NCBI GenBank assembly: GCA_017442315.1
Contig: JAFRZX010000107.1
Coordinates: forward strand, 1 to 64,000
DNA: 64,000 nt
Direction: 5' to 3'
Source of the DNA: Bacteroidales bacterium
GTDB taxonomy: Bacteria > Bacteroidota > Bacteroidia > Bacteroidales > UBA932
How positions within the stretch are numbered: position 1 is the first letter of the stretch; each line of letters starts with the position of its first letter. A program made the position numbers and the translations under genes. Below the pieces are notes generated by a model that saw nothing but the letters and a program-made list of their open reading frames with translations, was not told the origin of the DNA and did no database searches. Shown piece after piece: positions 25,362-34,304 of this stretch.

Positions 25362-25369
25362 CAAATGTA
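25362..25369 (-). promoter_or_regulatory. Bacteroidota -7 box TACATTTG (minus), recQ
   Basis: It matches TAnnTTTG on the minus strand, about 52 bases before the recQ start at 25310. Confidence 0.4.
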
Positions 25370-25390
25370 GTGAAAATATCTTCTGCAGAG

Positions 25391-25421
25391 TTTGCCAAAT
25401 CGCAAAAAAAGTTTATTTTTG
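25391..25421 (+). promoter_or_regulatory. pckA promoter
   Basis: TTTG at 25391-25394 and TATTTTTG at 25414-25421 are 19 bases apart, a full Bacteroidota promoter. The leader of about 40 bases is A/T-rich before the ATG at 25470. Confidence 0.65.
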
Positions 25422-25469
25422 CAGGGATATAGGAAAATGAGTTAAACCTTAATATATTTAGAACAGATT

Positions 25470-27077
25470 ATGAGCAATATTGATTTGACCAAGTATGGTA
25501 TTACAGACGTGAAGGAAGTCCTTCACAACCCGTCTTACGAGGTACTCTTCGCTGAAGAGACTGATCCAAGCCTCGAAGGATACGAGAAAGGCCAGCTTAC
25601 TGAGCTTGATACCATCAATGTAATGACAGGTATCTACACAGGACGTTCTCCTAAGGACAAGTTCTTCGTAATGAACGAAGCCAGCAAGGACACTGTATGG
25701 TGGACTTCAGAGGAGTACAAGAATGACAACAAGCCATGCTCTGAAGAAGCTTGGGCTGACCTCCGCGCTAAGGCCATCAAGCAGCTCAATACAGCTAAGA
25801 AGCTTTATGTAGTCGATACATTCTGCGGTACCAACGAGGCGACCCGTCTTAAGGTACGTTTCATCATGGAGGTGGCTTGGCAGGCACATTTCGTAAAGAA
25901 CATGTTCATCCGTCCTACAGAGGAAGAGCTTGCAAACTACGGTGAACCTGATTTCGTTTCATTCAACGCTGCAAAGGCAAGAGTAGAGAACTACAAGGAG
26001 CTCGGCCTCAACTCTGAGACTGCTACAGTATTCAATCTCAAGACCAATGAGCAGGTTATCCTCAACACATGGTACGGCGGTGAGATGAAGAAGGGTATCT
26101 TCTCTCTCATGAACTATTATAACCCTCTCCGCGGCATCGCGTCAATGCACTGCTCTGCAAACACCAACATGGAGGGTACAAGCACAGCTATCTTCTTCGG
26201 CCTTTCCGGTACAGGTAAGACCACACTTTCAACTGATCCTAAGAGACTTCTCATCGGTGATGACGAGCATGGTTGGGATGACGAGGGCGTATTCAACTAC
26301 GAGGGTGGATGCTACGCCAAGGTCATCAACCTCGACCCTGTTTCTGAGCCAGACATCTACAAGGCAATCCGCCGCAATGCTCTCCTTGAGAACGTTACAG
26401 TAGATGCAAACGGCAAGATCGACTTCGCTGACAAGAGCGTAACTGAGAACACTCGCGTTTCTTACCCTATCAACCACATCGACAACATCGCTGTTCCTTC
26501 AAAGGGTCCTCACGCACAGCAGGTTATTTTCCTTTCTGCTGACGCATTCGGTGTTCTCCCTCCAGTATCTATCCTCACACCTGAGCAGACTCAGTACTAC
26601 TTCCTTTCAGGATTTACTGCAAAGCTCGCTGGTACAGAGCGCGGCATCACTGAGCCAACTCCTACATTCTCAGCTTGCTTCGGTGCAGCATTCCTTTCAC
26701 TCCACCCAACCAAGTATGGTGAGGAGCTCGTAAAGAGAATGGAGAAGGATGGTGCTAAGGCATACCTCGTGAACACAGGATGGAACGGTACAGGAAAGCG
26801 TATCTCTATCAAGGATACAAGAGGAATCATCGACGCTATCCTTGACGGATCTATCGACAAGGCTCCTACAAAGCAGATCCCTTACTTCAACTTCACAGTT
26901 CCTACAGAACTCCCTGGTGTTGATCCAGCAATCCTCGACCCTCGCGACACTTACGCTTGCGCATGCGAGTGGGAGGAGAAGGCAAAGGATCTCGCAGGCC
27001 GCTTCATCAAGAACTTCACCAAGTTCACTGGAAACGACCTCGGCAAGGCTCTCGTAGCAGCAGGTCCAAAGCTCTAA
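25470..27077 (+). CDS. pckA: Phosphoenolpyruvate carboxykinase (ATP)
   Basis: PckA interconverts oxaloacetate and phosphoenolpyruvate; in fermenting Bacteroidales it runs mainly towards oxaloacetate, fixing CO2 on the way to succinate. At 535 residues it has family length. Motifs are [20 protein letters not shown], the kinase loop [20 protein letters not shown], metal-binding [20 protein letters not shown] and TRVSYPI. Codon use is unlike the neighbours: preferred codons such as AAG, CTC and GGT dominate, as expected for a very highly expressed gene. It has its own promoter and terminator. Confidence 0.97.
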   Translation: MSNIDLTKYGITDVKEVLHNPSYEVLFAEETDPSLEGYEKGQLTELDTINVMTGIYTGRSPKDKFFVMNEASKDTVWWTSEEYKNDNKPCSEEAWADLRAKAIKQLNTAKKLYVVDTFCGTNEATRLKVRFIMEVAWQAHFVKNMFIRPTEEELANYGEPDFVSFNAAKARVENYKELGLNSETATVFNLKTNEQVILNTWYGGEMKKGIFSLMNYYNPLRGIASMHCSANTNMEGTSTAIFFGLSGTGKTTLSTDPKRLLIGDDEHGWDDEGVFNYEGGCYAKVINLDPVSEPDIYKAIRRNALLENVTVDANGKIDFADKSVTENTRVSYPINHIDNIAVPSKGPHAQQVIFLSADAFGVLPPVSILTPEQTQYYFLSGFTAKLAGTERGITEPTPTFSACFGAAFLSLHPTKYGEELVKRMEKDGAKAYLVNTGWNGTGKRISIKDTRGIIDAILDGSIDKAPTKQIPYFNFTVPTELPGVDPAILDPRDTYACACEWEEKAKDLAGRFIKNFTKFTGNDLGKALVAAGPKL

Positions 27078-27100
27078 TACGATAAGATACAAATTATAAT

Positions 27101-27129
27101 CAAGGCAGCCACTGTGAGTGACTGCCTTG
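27101..27129 (+). terminator. pckA terminator
   Basis: CAAGGCAG at 27101-27108 pairs with CTGCCTTG at 27122-27129, followed by ATTCTTTATC. It lies 24 bases after the pckA stop and just before the end of the converging nuclease gene. Confidence 0.7.
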
Positions 27130-27154
27130 ATTCTTTATCACGAAAAGAAGATAC

Positions 27155-28150
27155 TTATACCAAATCTTCTATTTCCTTAGGATCGACCTCCAGCAGACCA
27201 GCTATCTGCTCTATCGACATACCCTTTGAATAAAGTTGCTGAATCACTTCTTTTCTTCCTTCGGCTTCCCCTTTTGCCCATCCCTCCGCTTCTGCGATTT
27301 CACGTGCTTCTTCCAACTGTTCTTCGATGCTGTTCAGAATGTCATTCTCAGTCATAATGCTTTCCTCATATTTAATACGTTGTTCAACAGTCATTTTAGC
27401 AAGTTCTGAACGGATATACAATTCCTCTATTTCCGTGCCTTTTGCCTTTTCAGGGCAAGACTCCAGCACCGACATATTCTTGAGGCTATACATCCATAAG
27501 TCTTCGAGAGTCTCACATTCTTCTTCTTTCTTTGAGAATCCGAACAAGTCCACAAAAACAATACTTGTACCGTCTCCGAGTTTCTCACCAGTCTCTACAT
27601 CCATATACCTATATATAGATATATATGGATTGGTCTTGTCTTCCACATTGTCTGAAGTCCAATTTTTGAAATTCAAGAAACTCAAGACATACATCGGCTG
27701 GTAGTCGTAATCCCAGTTCTTACCCGCTTTGTCGGGATGAAGTTCACGGTACAATCTCTGAGCTTTTGCGGCCTGATCCTGCATAACCAAGGAGGAGTAA
27801 TATACCGCCCTTTTATTATAATACCGCTGGCTCCAGTTCTGCATTTCAACCTGGAAACAGCCCCCGGATGCATCTTCGCAATAAACATCAAAACGGGAAG
27901 ACCTTTCTTCCTCCGTGAGGCCAGGATGCTCAGTATTACGGTATTCAAGCCATTGAATACTTGTTCCAAGAATCCTGTTCAACAAATGTTTCAACACCTC
28001 CTCGCTGCCAGGCCTTCCAAGCACAATCTTGAAACCCTTGTCCAACGTCAGGTCCGCATACCTGCACAACTTTCCGTCAATTACCTGATACGAGATTCCA
28101 TCAACCTCCGCCAGTTTGCCCTTGGGGGACTTTCTTGATTTTTGAATCAT
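27155..28150 (-). CDS. Rpn-family PD-(D/E)XK nuclease/transposase-like protein
   Basis: This is a 331-residue protein of the PD-(D/E)XK nuclease family transposase group, known in E. coli as Rpn recombination-promoting nucleases. Motifs: DLTLDKGFKIVLGRPGSEEV, then the nuclease core with SSRFDVYCEDASGGCFQVEM (Asp ... Glu-x-Glu/Gln) and QNWSQRYYNKRAVYYSSLVM. The C-terminus has a short helical tail with a helix-turn-helix look (GMSIEQIAGLLEVD). I start at MIQKSRKSP (28150), since the upstream extension is hydrophobic and not family-like. Such proteins occur in many near-identical copies in Bacteroidales genomes. Known members cleave DNA; mobility is not shown. Confidence 0.85.
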   Translation of the reverse strand: MIQKSRKSPKGKLAEVDGISYQVIDGKLCRYADLTLDKGFKIVLGRPGSEEVLKHLLNRILGTSIQWLEYRNTEHPGLTEEERSSRFDVYCEDASGGCFQVEMQNWSQRYYNKRAVYYSSLVMQDQAAKAQRLYRELHPDKAGKNWDYDYQPMYVLSFLNFKNWTSDNVEDKTNPYISIYRYMDVETGEKLGDGTSIVFVDLFGFSKKEEECETLEDLWMYSLKNMSVLESCPEKAKGTEIEELYIRSELAKMTVEQRIKYEESIMTENDILNSIEEQLEEAREIAEAEGWAKGEAEGRKEVIQQLYSKGMSIEQIAGLLEVDPKEIEDLV

Positions 28151-28178
28151 AATTATAAAAGTTAGAATATTAACATCA

Positions 28179-28191
28179 GGACACAGTGTCC
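28179..28191. repeat. Short palindrome upstream of the Rpn gene
   Basis: GGACAC, one base, GTGTCC lie 29-41 bases upstream of the Rpn-like start at 28150. It is the right size for an operator or binding site near the promoter. No protein can be assigned. Confidence 0.35.
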
Positions 28192-28327
28192 CGAATAAAA
28201 ATATTCCTCCCCCATATGCCCCACCAATATACAAATTATCTGGTCAATTGAAGGCAAAAAAAAGAAAAATGTGACGAACAATCGTCATATTTTTCTTTAT
28301 TTTAAAACTATTTCTTTTTTTATAGAA

Positions 28328-29674
28328 CTATTTCAACTGAGAAACCTGATCGATTGTGTGAAGCATAAGCATATATGATTCATGAACTTCTTCGAGAACA
28401 GAGTACTCATATATAGAATGGATGGCATGCTGTCCGGAGAAGACAAGAAGACCACCATTCAATCCCTTAGGCACCAGCATTGGTGACGTTGTACCTCCCC
28501 TTGATTCTGTCAAATCCAATTTCTTTCCCATTCCGGCTGCAGCAGATACCAGTGACGGAAGACAATCCGGATGCAATGAGTGAGCTACATTTTCATAGCG
28601 TATATCATCTTCAAATATCTCGATCCCTACATTCGGATAATCTCTTCTGATGTCATCCAGAGCCCTGTCCACTATTCCGTCATACTTTTCACCATCCGCC
28701 GGATCGAAATAACGGATTCTGAACTTCACCTGCCAATTTGCAGCATCTTGTACAAATCCATAAGCCTGCATATACCCCTGAGTGCCTTCTGAATGCTCAG
28801 GACGGCAATCTATAGGAATGCATGCAGTAAACTGAGCGGCAGCAGCCAAGGCATCAGCCATACCCATAGCCTTTGCGTTGCTTGGATGAACATTATTGCC
28901 GATAAATCTGACGTAAAATTCCCGCGCAGTAAAATTGGCTATACAAACCTCCGAACTGCCTTCGCCATCTATATCATATATGAGATCGGGATTGAATCTT
29001 GAGGTATCGATTCTTTCCGCAACCATCCCTATATCCTCATTAGGACACCACACAAACTGAATCTCACCGTGCTTCATGTCGGACGTCATCAATGTCTCCA
29101 GAACTGACATTGCGACAGCACATCCGTTTTTGCAGTCTCCTCCTAAAAGAGTTGTACCATCCGTATGAATCAGAGTCTTTCCCTCCAATCCCTTAAGATC
29201 CTTTCCTGCAGGAGAGTCAGGACTGAGCACAACACCTTCACTCAACACGATGTCTCCTCCCTGATACTTCAGGACTGAAGGTCTGATTCCCTGATACGGA
29301 GCCTCCTGGCTATAATCAAGATGACAGCTTATACCAACAGATGGGACATCATACTTGAGGTTGGACGGAACTGTGACATAGACGTAATTATCAGGGCACA
29401 CATATACGTCAGCACCCAAAGCCTTCGCATCAGCTGCCAGCATGGCAGCCATCTCCGCCTGTCCGTCTGTCATGGTCCAGTCATTGTTGACGTTATCATA
29501 CAAAGACCAGCTTTCCACAGATATATACTTCAGCAGACGTTCAAGCATCTTCTCATGAGAAACCGCTTTCTTTGCAATTATCTGCTCATTACTAGACTTC
29601 CGGGCATACATATCACCAGTCGAAACACTCATCAGCACCGCGACGAGGGTTCCACATAAAAGGAATCGTTTCAT
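28328..29674 (-). CDS. pepT: Exported peptidase T-like aminotripeptidase
   Basis: This 448-residue M20-family protein has an N-terminal signal peptide (FLLCGTLVAVLMSVSTGDMY), so it should work in the periplasm; ordinary PepT is cytoplasmic. Metal-site landmarks: SVGISCHLDYSQEAPY (His-x-Asp), TLLGGDCKNGCAVAM (bridging Asp retained), VWCPNEDIGMV (PepT normally has EE; here E then D), YDIDGEGS and a late His in VFSGQHAIHSIYEYS. A removal of N-terminal residues from tripeptides is expected. It lies 34 bases downstream of the PfkB kinase gene on the same strand. Confidence 0.82.
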   Translation of the reverse strand: MKRFLLCGTLVAVLMSVSTGDMYARKSSNEQIIAKKAVSHEKMLERLLKYISVESWSLYDNVNNDWTMTDGQAEMAAMLAADAKALGADVYVCPDNYVYVTVPSNLKYDVPSVGISCHLDYSQEAPYQGIRPSVLKYQGGDIVLSEGVVLSPDSPAGKDLKGLEGKTLIHTDGTTLLGGDCKNGCAVAMSVLETLMTSDMKHGEIQFVWCPNEDIGMVAERIDTSRFNPDLIYDIDGEGSSEVCIANFTAREFYVRFIGNNVHPSNAKAMGMADALAAAAQFTACIPIDCRPEHSEGTQGYMQAYGFVQDAANWQVKFRIRYFDPADGEKYDGIVDRALDDIRRDYPNVGIEIFEDDIRYENVAHSLHPDCLPSLVSAAAGMGKKLDLTESRGGTTSPMLVPKGLNGGLLVFSGQHAIHSIYEYSVLEEVHESYMLMLHTIDQVSQLK

Positions 29675-29708
29675 GATATATAGTATTTAAATTCAGGTAA
29701 ATCAATCC

Positions 29709-30671
29709 TCAGAACAGAAGACTATCATCCAAGACCGGCATAGCTCCCTGGCGCGTACATACATACGTAGCAACACGTGAAGCCCTTACGTGAGCCTCGT
29801 GCATAGGAAGTCCCTTGACAAGTCCAGCAATCAGAGCAGCAGTGAGAGAATCTCCTGCACCTACAAAATCGGCGTTCTGATCCTTCTCTACACCGAGTTC
29901 AGTTGCAAGCTTATCTATATCGACATCATCAACCTCACTTATATCAATCTGCTGAATGTCATTCCTATAGTAGATACGGCTTCCATCACCTCCAAGTGAA
30001 TGAACTACTGCCTGAAGATTGAAACGATCCATCAGAACATGGCAATTCTTCTCGTCAGAACCTTCATGTATATCCAGCAGTTTCATAAGTCTTGGAAACT
30101 CGACCTGATTTATCTTCAGAATATTTGCCAGTTCAAGGCTTGACAAGAAGATCTCATCGTCACACTCATCGATTTGGCAGGTAGGACGAAGATTGATGTC
30201 ATAGACCTTGTACACATCATCACCTAGAGCAGACAGGAAACGTTTGATCGTATGATGGGTTTCACCGCCAGTCCTTTGAGCCAAGGTGCCGAAACATACG
30301 GCCTTCACATATGGTATATACGAATCCAGTTCGGGAGAATAAGGAATGCGGTCATATGCAACATTCTGCTTTATCTCGTAATGAGTTTCGCCGTCAGGCT
30401 GAGGCGTGGCATTCACAACACCGGAAGCACATCCGGCAACTACTTTCAGCAGGCTGCGTATGCCTCGTGACGCAAGTTCATCTTTAATCTCATCCCCGTC
30501 AGGATCATCACCGACTGCACTTACGATAATTCCGTCCAGACCAAGTTGCCGCGCATGAAACACGAAATTTGCAGGAGCTCCACCTAAAATCTTCGTGTCA
30601 ACGACCCCAGGCTTAGTACTCTTGAGCACATCCCAAAGCACCTCTCCAATTCCGATTACGATGTTCTTCAT
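29709..30671 (-). CDS. PfkB-family carbohydrate kinase (fructokinase-like)
   Basis: This 320-residue cytoplasmic kinase starts VIGIGEVLWDVLKSTKPG and has the first signature LGGAPANFVFHARQLGLDG and the second, with catalytic aspartate, NADFVGAGDSLTAALIAGLV. The sugar is probably fructose or a related ketose, judged by the GEVLWD/GGAPANF start, which is usual in fructokinases. It is upstream of pepT and has a minus-strand -7 box at 30694-30701. Confidence 0.88.
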   Translation of the reverse strand: MKNIVIGIGEVLWDVLKSTKPGVVDTKILGGAPANFVFHARQLGLDGIIVSAVGDDPDGDEIKDELASRGIRSLLKVVAGCASGVVNATPQPDGETHYEIKQNVAYDRIPYSPELDSYIPYVKAVCFGTLAQRTGGETHHTIKRFLSALGDDVYKVYDINLRPTCQIDECDDEIFLSSLELANILKINQVEFPRLMKLLDIHEGSDEKNCHVLMDRFNLQAVVHSLGGDGSRIYYRNDIQQIDISEVDDVDIDKLATELGVEKDQNADFVGAGDSLTAALIAGLVKGLPMHEAHVRASRVATYVCTRQGAMPVLDDSLLF

Positions 30672-30693
30672 AATTCTCTAATCAAGTTGTCCT

Positions 30694-30701
30694 CAAATAT
30701 A
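30694..30701 (-). promoter_or_regulatory. Bacteroidota -7 box TATATTTG (minus), PfkB gene
   Basis: It matches TAnnTTTG on the minus strand, 23 bases before the kinase start. Confidence 0.5.
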
Positions 30702-30905
30702 AGAATTTAATTGATAATTAGCATCATATCCCTACGAATATCATACAATCACAATGCTCCCCCAGTACAGAATCCTAAATACTATCGAGGTATTCCAACA
30801 CAATACTTTTCCCTGTTGTCATGCAGCAAGGTGTCACCTTCGACCTTGTTCCCGAATATTCAGTTCTCGGAGAGTCAGCTTCAGACTCAGCCTATAGATA
30901 AAAAA
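30702..30905. other. Intergenic stretch without gene
   Basis: I see no supportable gene between the PfkB promoter and the terminator at 30906. Frames on both strands are short and lack family features. Confidence 0.5.
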
Positions 30906-30932
30906 GCACCGAGATCGATAAGACTTCGGTGC
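30900..30932 (-). terminator. Terminator on the minus strand
   Basis: GCACCGA at 30906-30912 pairs with TCGGTGC at 30926-30932. Read on the minus strand the hairpin is followed by six T (30905-30900). It ends transcripts that come from the ABC exporter gene and the short ORF at 30960. Confidence 0.75.
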
Positions 30933-30959
30933 AATGCATAACTTCTGATGAAGATGATA

Positions 30960-31055
30960 TCACTTCATCCGGGTAAATGTATAGGTAAGGATATCCTCCC
31001 AAGGTACTCTTATATCGTCATCATAATCCCCTGTCAATCCTGACTCCGAATACAT
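30960..31055 (-). CDS. Short ORF after the ABC exporter gene, 31 residues
   Basis: The peptide begins MYSESGLTGDYDDDIRVPWE and ends ILTYTFTRMK; it is acidic in the middle. The frame is open up to 31078 with KKKLFVL before the Met. It starts 63 bases after the ABC transporter stop and is followed 28 bases later by a strong terminator, so it should be on the exporter transcript. It might be a small secreted peptide, a candidate substrate of the HPr-kinase-like and ABC proteins. It may equally be the surviving C-terminus of a longer deleted gene. No ribosome site is evident. Confidence 0.3.
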   Translation of the reverse strand: MYSESGLTGDYDDDIRVPWEDILTYTFTRMK

Positions 31056-31117
31056 CAGAACAAACAGCTTCTTCTTTTACCAAATCGTGAAAATAGACCC
31101 TCACTATGATGAAAAAG

Positions 31118-32776
31118 TCATCCCAACCTGAGGACTGAATCACAATAGTCAATTATGCGTTCCCGATGAGTGATGAATATCATTGTATGATCCGACAGAC
31201 TGGAGGTAAGACGCTCCATGAGGGTATTTTCTGTTTCAGAATCAAGAGCGGAACTGAATTCGTCAAGAAGAAGGACAGACCCCGGACGAAGGAGAGCACG
31301 TGCAATGGCGAGGCGCTGGGCCTGGCCTTCGGACAGGCCCGCACCGGCCTCGAAACACTGCGTGTCGAGGCCGGACGGCAGCCCGAAGACAAAGTCTGCG
31401 GCTGCCATGCGCAGAGCCTCACACAGCTGCTCGTCACTTGCCTCCGGATTACCCATCAGAAGGTTTTCCCTCACTGTTCCACTGAAAAGGGTATTGCCTT
31501 GAGGCACATAGACAAGATTGCATCTGGTAGCAGCAGATACCGGAACCGGAACATCCTGTCCATTATTCACATATAAAGATATCGCACCACTCTGAGGCCT
31601 CAGCAATGCCAATAACAAACGTATCAATGTACTTTTCCCTACACCGGTAGGTCCGACTATAGCTGTACGGCTGCCGGGAGCAAAGTCAAAAGAAAATTCA
31701 TGCAGCACATCCGATACGGAATCAGGATATGCAAAACATACATCTTCAAGCCTTAAACCTACTGTTCCCTCCATAAATATCGGTTCAGGAGCATTTTCCT
31801 GAGGCAGAGCCTCCAGTTCCATGATCCTATCTGCAGACGCTGTAGCATGAATGACCGAAGGTATCTGGCTGCTCATATCTACAAGAGGCCTCTGTATCTG
31901 ACCGACCAGCTGCAGAAAGGCAGTCATCATACCGTATGTCACTGTCCCCAGACCTATTCCATAAACGCCCCAAAGAAAAGCAACTGCATGACCAGCCTGA
32001 AATGCCACTGAAATCAGCACACGCGAAAGAATGCTGAAACGGGTTCTCTTAAGTTCATTGCCATAAAGACTATCCTGCAGGGTATTAAGTTCAGAAGCAC
32101 TTGCAGATGCATACTCCATGGACTGCAGCAGATTAAGATGCTGAATGCTTTCCTGAATATGCGACTGGACATTGGAATCACTCCGGCGGATATCAGAAGT
32201 CAGATTTCTTACTCTGACAGTAACAAAGCGGCCTACAATGATCCCGACAGGTACTACAGCCAGAATGACGGCAGCCAGGCGGATATCCAGTACTACAAGG
32301 AATATCAAAGCCGCAATGAACTGAATGACTGTGCCACACAGGTTAGGTATTGAAATCGCCAGAACAGAAGATACCGCCCTGACATCTTCCTGCATTCTGT
32401 TAATGACATCTCCCGAATGATGATGTGAAGATCCATCACCTTGAAGATGCAGCATGACATCAAACAGTTTGCTGCGAAAACCGTTCTTCATGCTTATTTC
32501 GGTCTTTGTCTGAAGATAAGTACGGCAAGCATTAAAAAAAATACGGAAAAGTATGATTATAACCATCATTAACGCCCACATCGTAAGCGTTCGTCCTGCT
32601 TCTGCACCACTATATATGGCAACTGCCGTATCAACAAGTTTCTTGCTGACATAAACAAAACCGATGGAGCAGCAGGTCAAAGCCACATGGCACAACATCA
32701 TCACCGACATTGAAAACCAGTATGGGCGCACAGCCCTGAAAAACCACCGCAAATACTTCATACCATTCAGAATCAT
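31118..32776 (-). CDS. ABC exporter, fused membrane and ATPase domains
   Basis: This 552-residue half-transporter has six likely membrane helices in residues 15-290 and an ATPase domain after 325 with Walker A (AIVGPTGVGKSTLIRLL), Q-loop (NLVYVPQGNTLFSGTVRENL), signature LSEGQAQRLAIARALLR, Walker B (VLLLDEFSSALDSE) and H-loop (MIFITHRERII). There is no N-terminal peptidase C39 domain. Its start overlaps the HPr-kinase-like gene by 4 bases (ATGA). Exporters of this sort paired with HprK-like kinases appear in peptide natural-product loci, and the substrate here may be a peptide. Confidence 0.88.
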   Translation of the reverse strand: MILNGMKYLRWFFRAVRPYWFSMSVMMLCHVALTCCSIGFVYVSKKLVDTAVAIYSGAEAGRTLTMWALMMVIIILFRIFFNACRTYLQTKTEISMKNGFRSKLFDVMLHLQGDGSSHHHSGDVINRMQEDVRAVSSVLAISIPNLCGTVIQFIAALIFLVVLDIRLAAVILAVVPVGIIVGRFVTVRVRNLTSDIRRSDSNVQSHIQESIQHLNLLQSMEYASASASELNTLQDSLYGNELKRTRFSILSRVLISVAFQAGHAVAFLWGVYGIGLGTVTYGMMTAFLQLVGQIQRPLVDMSSQIPSVIHATASADRIMELEALPQENAPEPIFMEGTVGLRLEDVCFAYPDSVSDVLHEFSFDFAPGSRTAIVGPTGVGKSTLIRLLLALLRPQSGAISLYVNNGQDVPVPVSAATRCNLVYVPQGNTLFSGTVRENLLMGNPEASDEQLCEALRMAAADFVFGLPSGLDTQCFEAGAGLSEGQAQRLAIARALLRPGSVLLLDEFSSALDSETENTLMERLTSSLSDHTMIFITHRERIIDYCDSVLRLG

Positions 32777-33669
32777 CCGGTTACAGCCTCATGGCACACT
32801 TTTGCAGCATCAGCATCCGGCAGACATTCAAGATGCCAGCTTCCAATGCTCCTTATCACCTTTCCTACAGTCTCATGAAGATTATCGACAGAACGTCTGT
32901 CCCATCTCATGCAGGAACAAGCCGGCATCAGAGAAGCATAAGCATTCAATACTGCAAGACGTTCTATCCTGTTGGCAGGAGCCTGAGACAATCTCACTAC
33001 AGCCTTGAGAGGGAGTACCTCATTCTTATAGCATGGTGTCTTTCCACTCCATGGCGTACCATAGACATAGACTTTCCCATCAATTATCCTGATAACCGGA
33101 TTGTCATCATTAAGAAGTGATGTGTCATCTATATTTTCAAGCCAAAGGCGACTATGCGTACTTTTTCCTGTGCCACTCCTTCCCAAAAACAGATACCCTT
33201 CCCCGGCCTGATTGACAACAGATGCATGAACCATCAATGTGTCATAAGGAGAAGTCCTGAACGTATACATAAGCATCATTGCATTGCTGATAGCGAACTC
33301 AGCCAACTTTTCAGCATATGCAGAAGGGATATATACAGTAGCATCCGAATAGTCCTCAGAAGGAATAAGGATACAATCAGGATGCGATTTTGAATAGGAA
33401 AAACCGAAATCATATGCACCGCTGTCCCCCTCTCTGTCAAAGATCCAGAAATACGGAGCCTCGTCATTCAGACATTGCCTTACCTTTCCTGTAATCAGAT
33501 TCCTTAAAGAATAAGCAACAGAAAGATGCAAAGTAAACAACACCTCAGCTTTCTCATCATGACACTCAAAAGGAAGATATGGCAAAAGATACCTTTCCGG
33601 TTCATATTCATGCGGAAGGACAACAGCAAAAGTGTGCCCTGCAACAGTATATTTATAAAGATTTTCCAT
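32773..33669 (-). CDS. HPr-kinase-like protein
   Basis: This is a 298-residue protein with a P-loop in GYLFLGRSGTGKSTHSRLWL and, after it, SLLNDDNPVIRIIDGKVYVY and YGTPWSGKTPCYKNEVLPL. The pattern (P-loop, DD, then the TPW-GK loop) is that of HPr serine kinase/phosphorylase homologues found without a PTS. In lasso-peptide and related clusters such proteins phosphorylate a peptide. I start at MENLYKYTVAGHTF (33669) because the -7 box at 33678-33685 lies inside the longer version. It overlaps the ABC exporter and is divergent from an S24/S26 peptidase. No PqqD-like or cyclase gene is present, so any peptide pathway is reduced. Confidence 0.75.
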   Translation of the reverse strand: MENLYKYTVAGHTFAVVLPHEYEPERYLLPYLPFECHDEKAEVLFTLHLSVAYSLRNLITGKVRQCLNDEAPYFWIFDREGDSGAYDFGFSYSKSHPDCILIPSEDYSDATVYIPSAYAEKLAEFAISNAMMLMYTFRTSPYDTLMVHASVVNQAGEGYLFLGRSGTGKSTHSRLWLENIDDTSLLNDDNPVIRIIDGKVYVYGTPWSGKTPCYKNEVLPLKAVVRLSQAPANRIERLAVLNAYASLMPACSCMRWDRRSVDNLHETVGKVIRSIGSWHLECLPDADAAKVCHEAVTG

Positions 33670-33677
33670 AAAACGGT

Positions 33678-33685
33678 CAAAGATA
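33678..33685 (-). promoter_or_regulatory. Bacteroidota -7 box TATCTTTG (minus)
   Basis: It matches TAnnTTTG on the minus strand just upstream of the HprK-like start at 33669, giving an almost leaderless mRNA. Confidence 0.4.
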
Positions 33686-33699
33686 GTAAATTTTATCCT

Positions 33700-33707
33700 T
33701 ACTTTTG
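33700..33707 (+). promoter_or_regulatory. Bacteroidota -7 box TACTTTTG
   Basis: It matches TAnnTTTG on the plus strand, 93 bases before the S24/S26-type gene. It is back to back with the HprK-like promoter. Confidence 0.4.
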
Positions 33708-33799
33708 CAGTCAATGACAAAAGGTTACATATTCATAAAAACAGAAAATCCAATCCAGGACATACCGATACGGATCGATAAAAAAACAAACAGCTTCTG

Positions 33800-34270
33800 A
33801 TGAAGACCATAACAAAGGAAAACAATATAATGATGGAAGAGATCCGAAGACTGATTTCGGAAGGAAAGACTGTTTCTCTTACGGTCAAAGGTCATAGCAT
33901 GAATCCATTCATAGTACACATGAGGGATCAGATCACTCTGGGACCTGTAAGGCAGGAAGACATACGTCCCGGCACAGTTGCCCTTGTCAAGGACTCCAGA
34001 GGAAGTTATCTCATTCATCGCATAACAGAAGTAAAGGACGATACTGTAACCCTTATCGGAGACGGCAATGTCGGAATAACGGAAACCGCCACTCATGACA
34101 ACATCATAGGAGTCATGTACAGCTTGAACAGAAAGGGACGCATCTACTCCGAAAAAAGCAGAATATGGCGCATATATTCACGGATCTGGATGATGTTGAC
34201 CCCCATAAGACGCTATCCTCTTGCATTATGGCGCAAACTCAACCGCAAATCAGTCCCGCCGCTCCGATGA
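33800..34270 (+). CDS. S24/S26-type peptidase (signal-peptidase-like)
   Basis: This 156-residue protein has the SxMxP motif VKGHSMNPFIVHMRDQITLG with the nucleophile serine, then IRPGTVALVKDSRGSYLIHR, which holds the strand before the HR-I motif of S26/S24 peptidases. There is no membrane helix at the N-terminus, so it is not an ordinary type I signal peptidase; the end is basic. Alternative starts lie at 33830 and 33833 (MMEEIRRL). A small SipW/LexA-like protease could process a peptide or a repressor. The divergent position next to an HprK-like kinase and exporter suggests peptide maturation, which is inferred. Confidence 0.75.
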   Translation: MKTITKENNIMMEEIRRLISEGKTVSLTVKGHSMNPFIVHMRDQITLGPVRQEDIRPGTVALVKDSRGSYLIHRITEVKDDTVTLIGDGNVGITETATHDNIIGVMYSLNRKGRIYSEKSRIWRIYSRIWMMLTPIRRYPLALWRKLNRKSVPPLR

Positions 34271-34304
34271 TACTTTTCAAACAAAACGGATGATATATCA
34301 GGAG

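Noticed and set aside
27101..27129. Bidirectional terminator for the Rpn-like gene too
   Set aside because: Read on the minus strand the hairpin is followed by ATTATAATTTG, not a clear T tract, so I assign it to pckA only.
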